Under the pieces are notes generated by a model. It made no database searches, was not told the DNA's origin, and saw nothing but the letters and a program-made list of their open reading frames with translations. A program made the translations under genes and the position numbers. Below, piece after piece: positions 62,448 to 64,000 of a DNA stretch of 64,000 nucleotides (positions are counted from its first letter, which is position 1; every line of letters starts with the position of its first letter). The stretch is from Candidatus Brocadiaceae bacterium S225 (lineage in GTDB: Bacteria; Planctomycetota; Brocadiia; Brocadiales; Scalinduaceae), in contig SMSL01000001.1 in the NCBI GenBank assembly GCA_007859995.1, positions 206,442-270,441 on the forward strand, in the 5' to 3' direction.

Positions 62448-62723
62448 ATGGGAAATATACCTGTTTTAAAACCATCAGAGGTAATCGCAATTCTTAAGAA
62501 TCTTGGATTTGCTGAAGTTCGACAAAAAGGTTCACATAAACAGTTTCGTCACCAAGATGGCAGGGGAATAAGTGTACCTTTTTGTGTAATAGAGACAGCG
62601 CCTATTTTAGATGTAAACGAGGTCACCTCGCCACTTGACATATTCAAAAATTTTAAAAACTATAATTTTCGATTTTTATCTGATCTCCAATTTTTTTATT
62701 ATCTGACAGTAGCGTCCGGTTAG
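62448..62723 (+). pseudogene. hicA: HicA-family toxin, C-terminus replaced
   Basis: Residues 1-45 are a standard HicA: IPVLKPSEVIAILKNLGFAEVRQKGSHKQFRHQDGRGISVPF with the catalytic GSH. The normal second half (HxGRDISPxLLRQIxKDxGL) is replaced from residue 46 by VIETAPILDVNEVTSPLDIF and KNFKNYNFRFLSD..., encoded by the same repeat that ends the PIN gene. The catalytic His is present but the fold is incomplete, so it is likely inactive. Confidence 0.75.
62601..62680 (+). repeat. Short repeat inside the hicA 3' part (pairs with 60681-60745)
   Basis: Same blocks in the same order as 60681-60745 (CCTATTTTAGATG, AAACGAGGTCA, TAAAAACTATAATTTTCGAT). It differs by a ~27-bp stretch with the small palindrome GAGGTCACCTC. 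Confidence 0.6.
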
Positions 62724-62743
62724 GTTTTTGCACGTACGGCTTT

Positions 62744-62823
62744 TGTCATACCCGAACGTTTTTTTTCGGGTATCTAAAGACCGGTTTATCCTGGATTCCC
62801 GCTAAAAGAATGCGGGAATGACA
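62744..62823. repeat. Palindromic dispersed element, copy C
   Basis: TGTCAT (62744) and ATGACA (62823) ends; inside, ACCCGAACG/CGGGTAT and CTGGATTCCCGCTAAAAGAA. Same family as 8185-8286 and 27411-27470. It abuts the truncated phasin-like frame. Confidence 0.7.
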
Positions 62824-62827
62824 GCTT

Positions 62828-63025
62828 TTGGACAATAAATGGAACACTTGCAAAAACCTGGTCAATGAGTTGATTGAAAAGGGAGAAGCGAGTATGAATG
62901 AAGTAGAAGTTAAGATTGAGAAGATTGTAAAGAGTGTTACAGAGAAATTGGATTTCCCTACCCGTAAGGAACTCAATGAAATTAAATCTGAGATTGAACT
63001 ATTAAAAGAAAAGTTGAATAAGTAA
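62828..63025 (+). pseudogene. C-terminal piece of a phasin-like coiled-coil protein
   Basis: 65 codons open from TTG 62828: a helix, then VEVKIEKIVKSVTEKLDFPTR and KELNEIKSEIELLKEKL. This end is typical of small phasin / PhaF-like regulators commonly encoded just upstream of ubiB-type kinases, as here. The expected first half has been cut off by the palindromic element. An ATG at 62894 could still give a 43-residue product. Confidence 0.6.
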
Positions 63026-63045
63026 ATCAAAACAGGAGTTTCAAT

Positions 63046-63768
63046 TTGTTTCTGGGAGTTATCACACAAAAGATTCAGAACATAGACAGGCTGCGTCAGA
63101 TAATTCAAGTTCTTGTTAAATACGGCTTTGGCTATATTATTGATCGTTTAAAAATCGACCACAAGATCATAAGAAAAAATCTTATCGTGTTTGGTCCGGT
63201 AAAGAGGCTTGATATATACGATATGTCTATGCCTGTTAGAGCACGTAAAGTATTAGAGGAGCTTGAACCTGCATTCATCAAGTTAGGCCAGATATTAAGT
63301 ACCCGCCCAGACATTATCCCATTGGAATTTTGTAAAGAATTTGAGAAACTGCAGGATGATGTTCCACCTTTTGAATACAAAAAGGTGGAAGAAGTGAGAC
63401 TTTTATATCAATGGGCATGGTAGATGGAGTGGATATCAGGAAACTGAATTTAGCTCTTGCAGACCTTATGGATATCTATCACGGCGTTCCTTTAAGTGAA
63501 TTAAGGATTGGGCCGCTTCTGGTGGATATTGTAAAACTTGTTTCTCAGTACAAGGTAAAAATACCATCGGATCCGTTTCTTCTGGCAAAAACGATGAGCA
63601 TTCAGCGTGATTATTGCGGCTTTGGTTATCGGTTCGTCAATAATAATGCAGACAGATAAAGGCCCTCTGTTTTTGGGTTTTCCTGTGCCGGGCATTATCG
63701 GTTTTCTTGTAGCCAGTGTATTGGGATTTGGATTAGCCATAGCAATATTACGCTCAGGCAGGTTGTAA
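63046..63768 (+). pseudogene. UbiB/ABC1-type kinase gene with two internal deletions
   Basis: Three pieces of one family. 63046-63400: N-terminus with ELEPAFIKLGQILSTRPDII and FEKLQDDVPPF. 63411-63592, in another frame: GMVDGVDIRKLNLALADLM and KIPSDPFLLAKTM. 63607-63768, back in the first frame: the two C-terminal membrane helices (IIAALVIGSSIIM, GIIGFLVASVLGF) and normal stop. The ATP-binding core (the AxGQ/kinase motifs) is gone. In the intact family it supports quinone synthesis. Confidence 0.85.
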
Positions 63769-63806
63769 ATAGTCAAAAAGATTTTATTATCGTGTTTAGA
63801 GTTCTG

Positions 63807-63887
63807 AGGGGAGCATTCCCAATTTTTTGTAAATCAGGTATGATGCCCATGAATACGTGGATTCGGCCTCCGGCCTTAATCCACCCT
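63807..63887. repeat. 81-bp repeat, inverse of 2171-2251
   Basis: AGGGGAGCATTCCCAATTTT through CGGCCTTAATCCACCC; about 79 of 81 bases match the reverse complement of 2171-2251. Contains GGCCTCCGGCC, a small palindrome. Confidence 0.85.
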
Positions 63888-63929
63888 TATATGTTTTACT
63901 ATCAAAAGATTAATTATATAATTGCATAA

Positions 63930-63988
63930 GGAATGGTATGGCTAACGTAAGGAGCCCGTAGGGCGACTGGAGTTAGCCATACCATTCC
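63930..63988. repeat. MITE-like inverted repeat at window end
   Basis: Perfect 17-bp arms GGAATGGTATGGCTAAC and GTTAGCCATACCATTCC around GTAAGGAGCCCGTAGGGCGA. Confidence 0.8.
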
Positions 63989-64000
63989 ACAAAGAAAAAA

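Overview
The window is AT-rich DNA from a Gram-negative bacterium: it has lipid A kinase LpxK, lipoproteins and periplasmic cupredoxins. Signal transduction is heavy (two sensor kinases, one kinase-less sensor, four receiver proteins including an NtrC-type sigma-54 activator). There is a group 3b-type NiFe hydrogenase and a NosL-like copper-protein cluster. Together with many palindromic dispersed repeats this fits an anaerobic planctomycete of the anammox (Brocadiales/Scalindua) kind. That assignment is inference; there is no rRNA or other marker gene to test it. I saw no tRNA, rRNA or CRISPR array.

Layout. 0-6.3 kb: a membrane protein, then minus-strand housekeeping genes (a conserved protein with a possible deoxyhypusine-synthase-like fold, lpxK, an HNH protein, leuB, thiD). 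6.5-10 kb: a lipoprotein / DUF350 / membrane spermidine-synthase-like triad. 10-15.4 kb: a stress locus with UspA, an orphan Fis-type HTH, a sigma-54 promoter with a tandem upstream palindrome array, then two receiver proteins, two free-standing CBM48 (AMPK glycogen-binding-like) proteins, an internally deleted inositol-phosphate synthase, Hsp20, an HtrA remnant and a ComEA-like HhH protein. 15.8-18 kb: exported proteins. 18.2-24.7 kb (minus): an ornithine cyclodeaminase family enzyme, then a NosL-like protein, polytopic membrane protein, MacB/FtsX-type ABC transporter, cupredoxin and DUF4405 cytochrome. 25-30.4 kb (minus): a five-gene YbhGFSR-like ABC-2 exporter. 31-40.9 kb (minus): a double-Cache/double-PAS sensor without output domain, an NtrB/NtrC-like pair, and a second kinase/receiver pair. 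40.9-44.4 kb (minus): hydrogenase HydGDA with its maturation protease.

44.5-63.8 kb is a defence and mobile-DNA region: a TM0106-type nuclease-helicase; a wrecked SNF2 helicase / DUF1016 / methyltransferase module; a DUF3800 protein; an intact type I restriction-modification operon hsdM-hsdS-orf-hsdR; toxin-antitoxin pairs (UPF0175/PIN, HicBA) whose toxins are both truncated by the same short repeat; and remnants of a phasin-like gene and ubiB. The two restriction-type modules share a similar leader of about 110 bp.

The most striking theme is that at least five genes (ino1-like, htrA, the SNF2 helicase, the methyltransferase, ubiB) keep recognisable pieces but have lost internal stretches. 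This suggests recurrent internal deletion in this genome, or possibly assembly collapse. The stress locus, in which a sigma-54 promoter drives receiver-only proteins interleaved with stand-alone glycogen-binding domains, is the best candidate for an undescribed functional unit.
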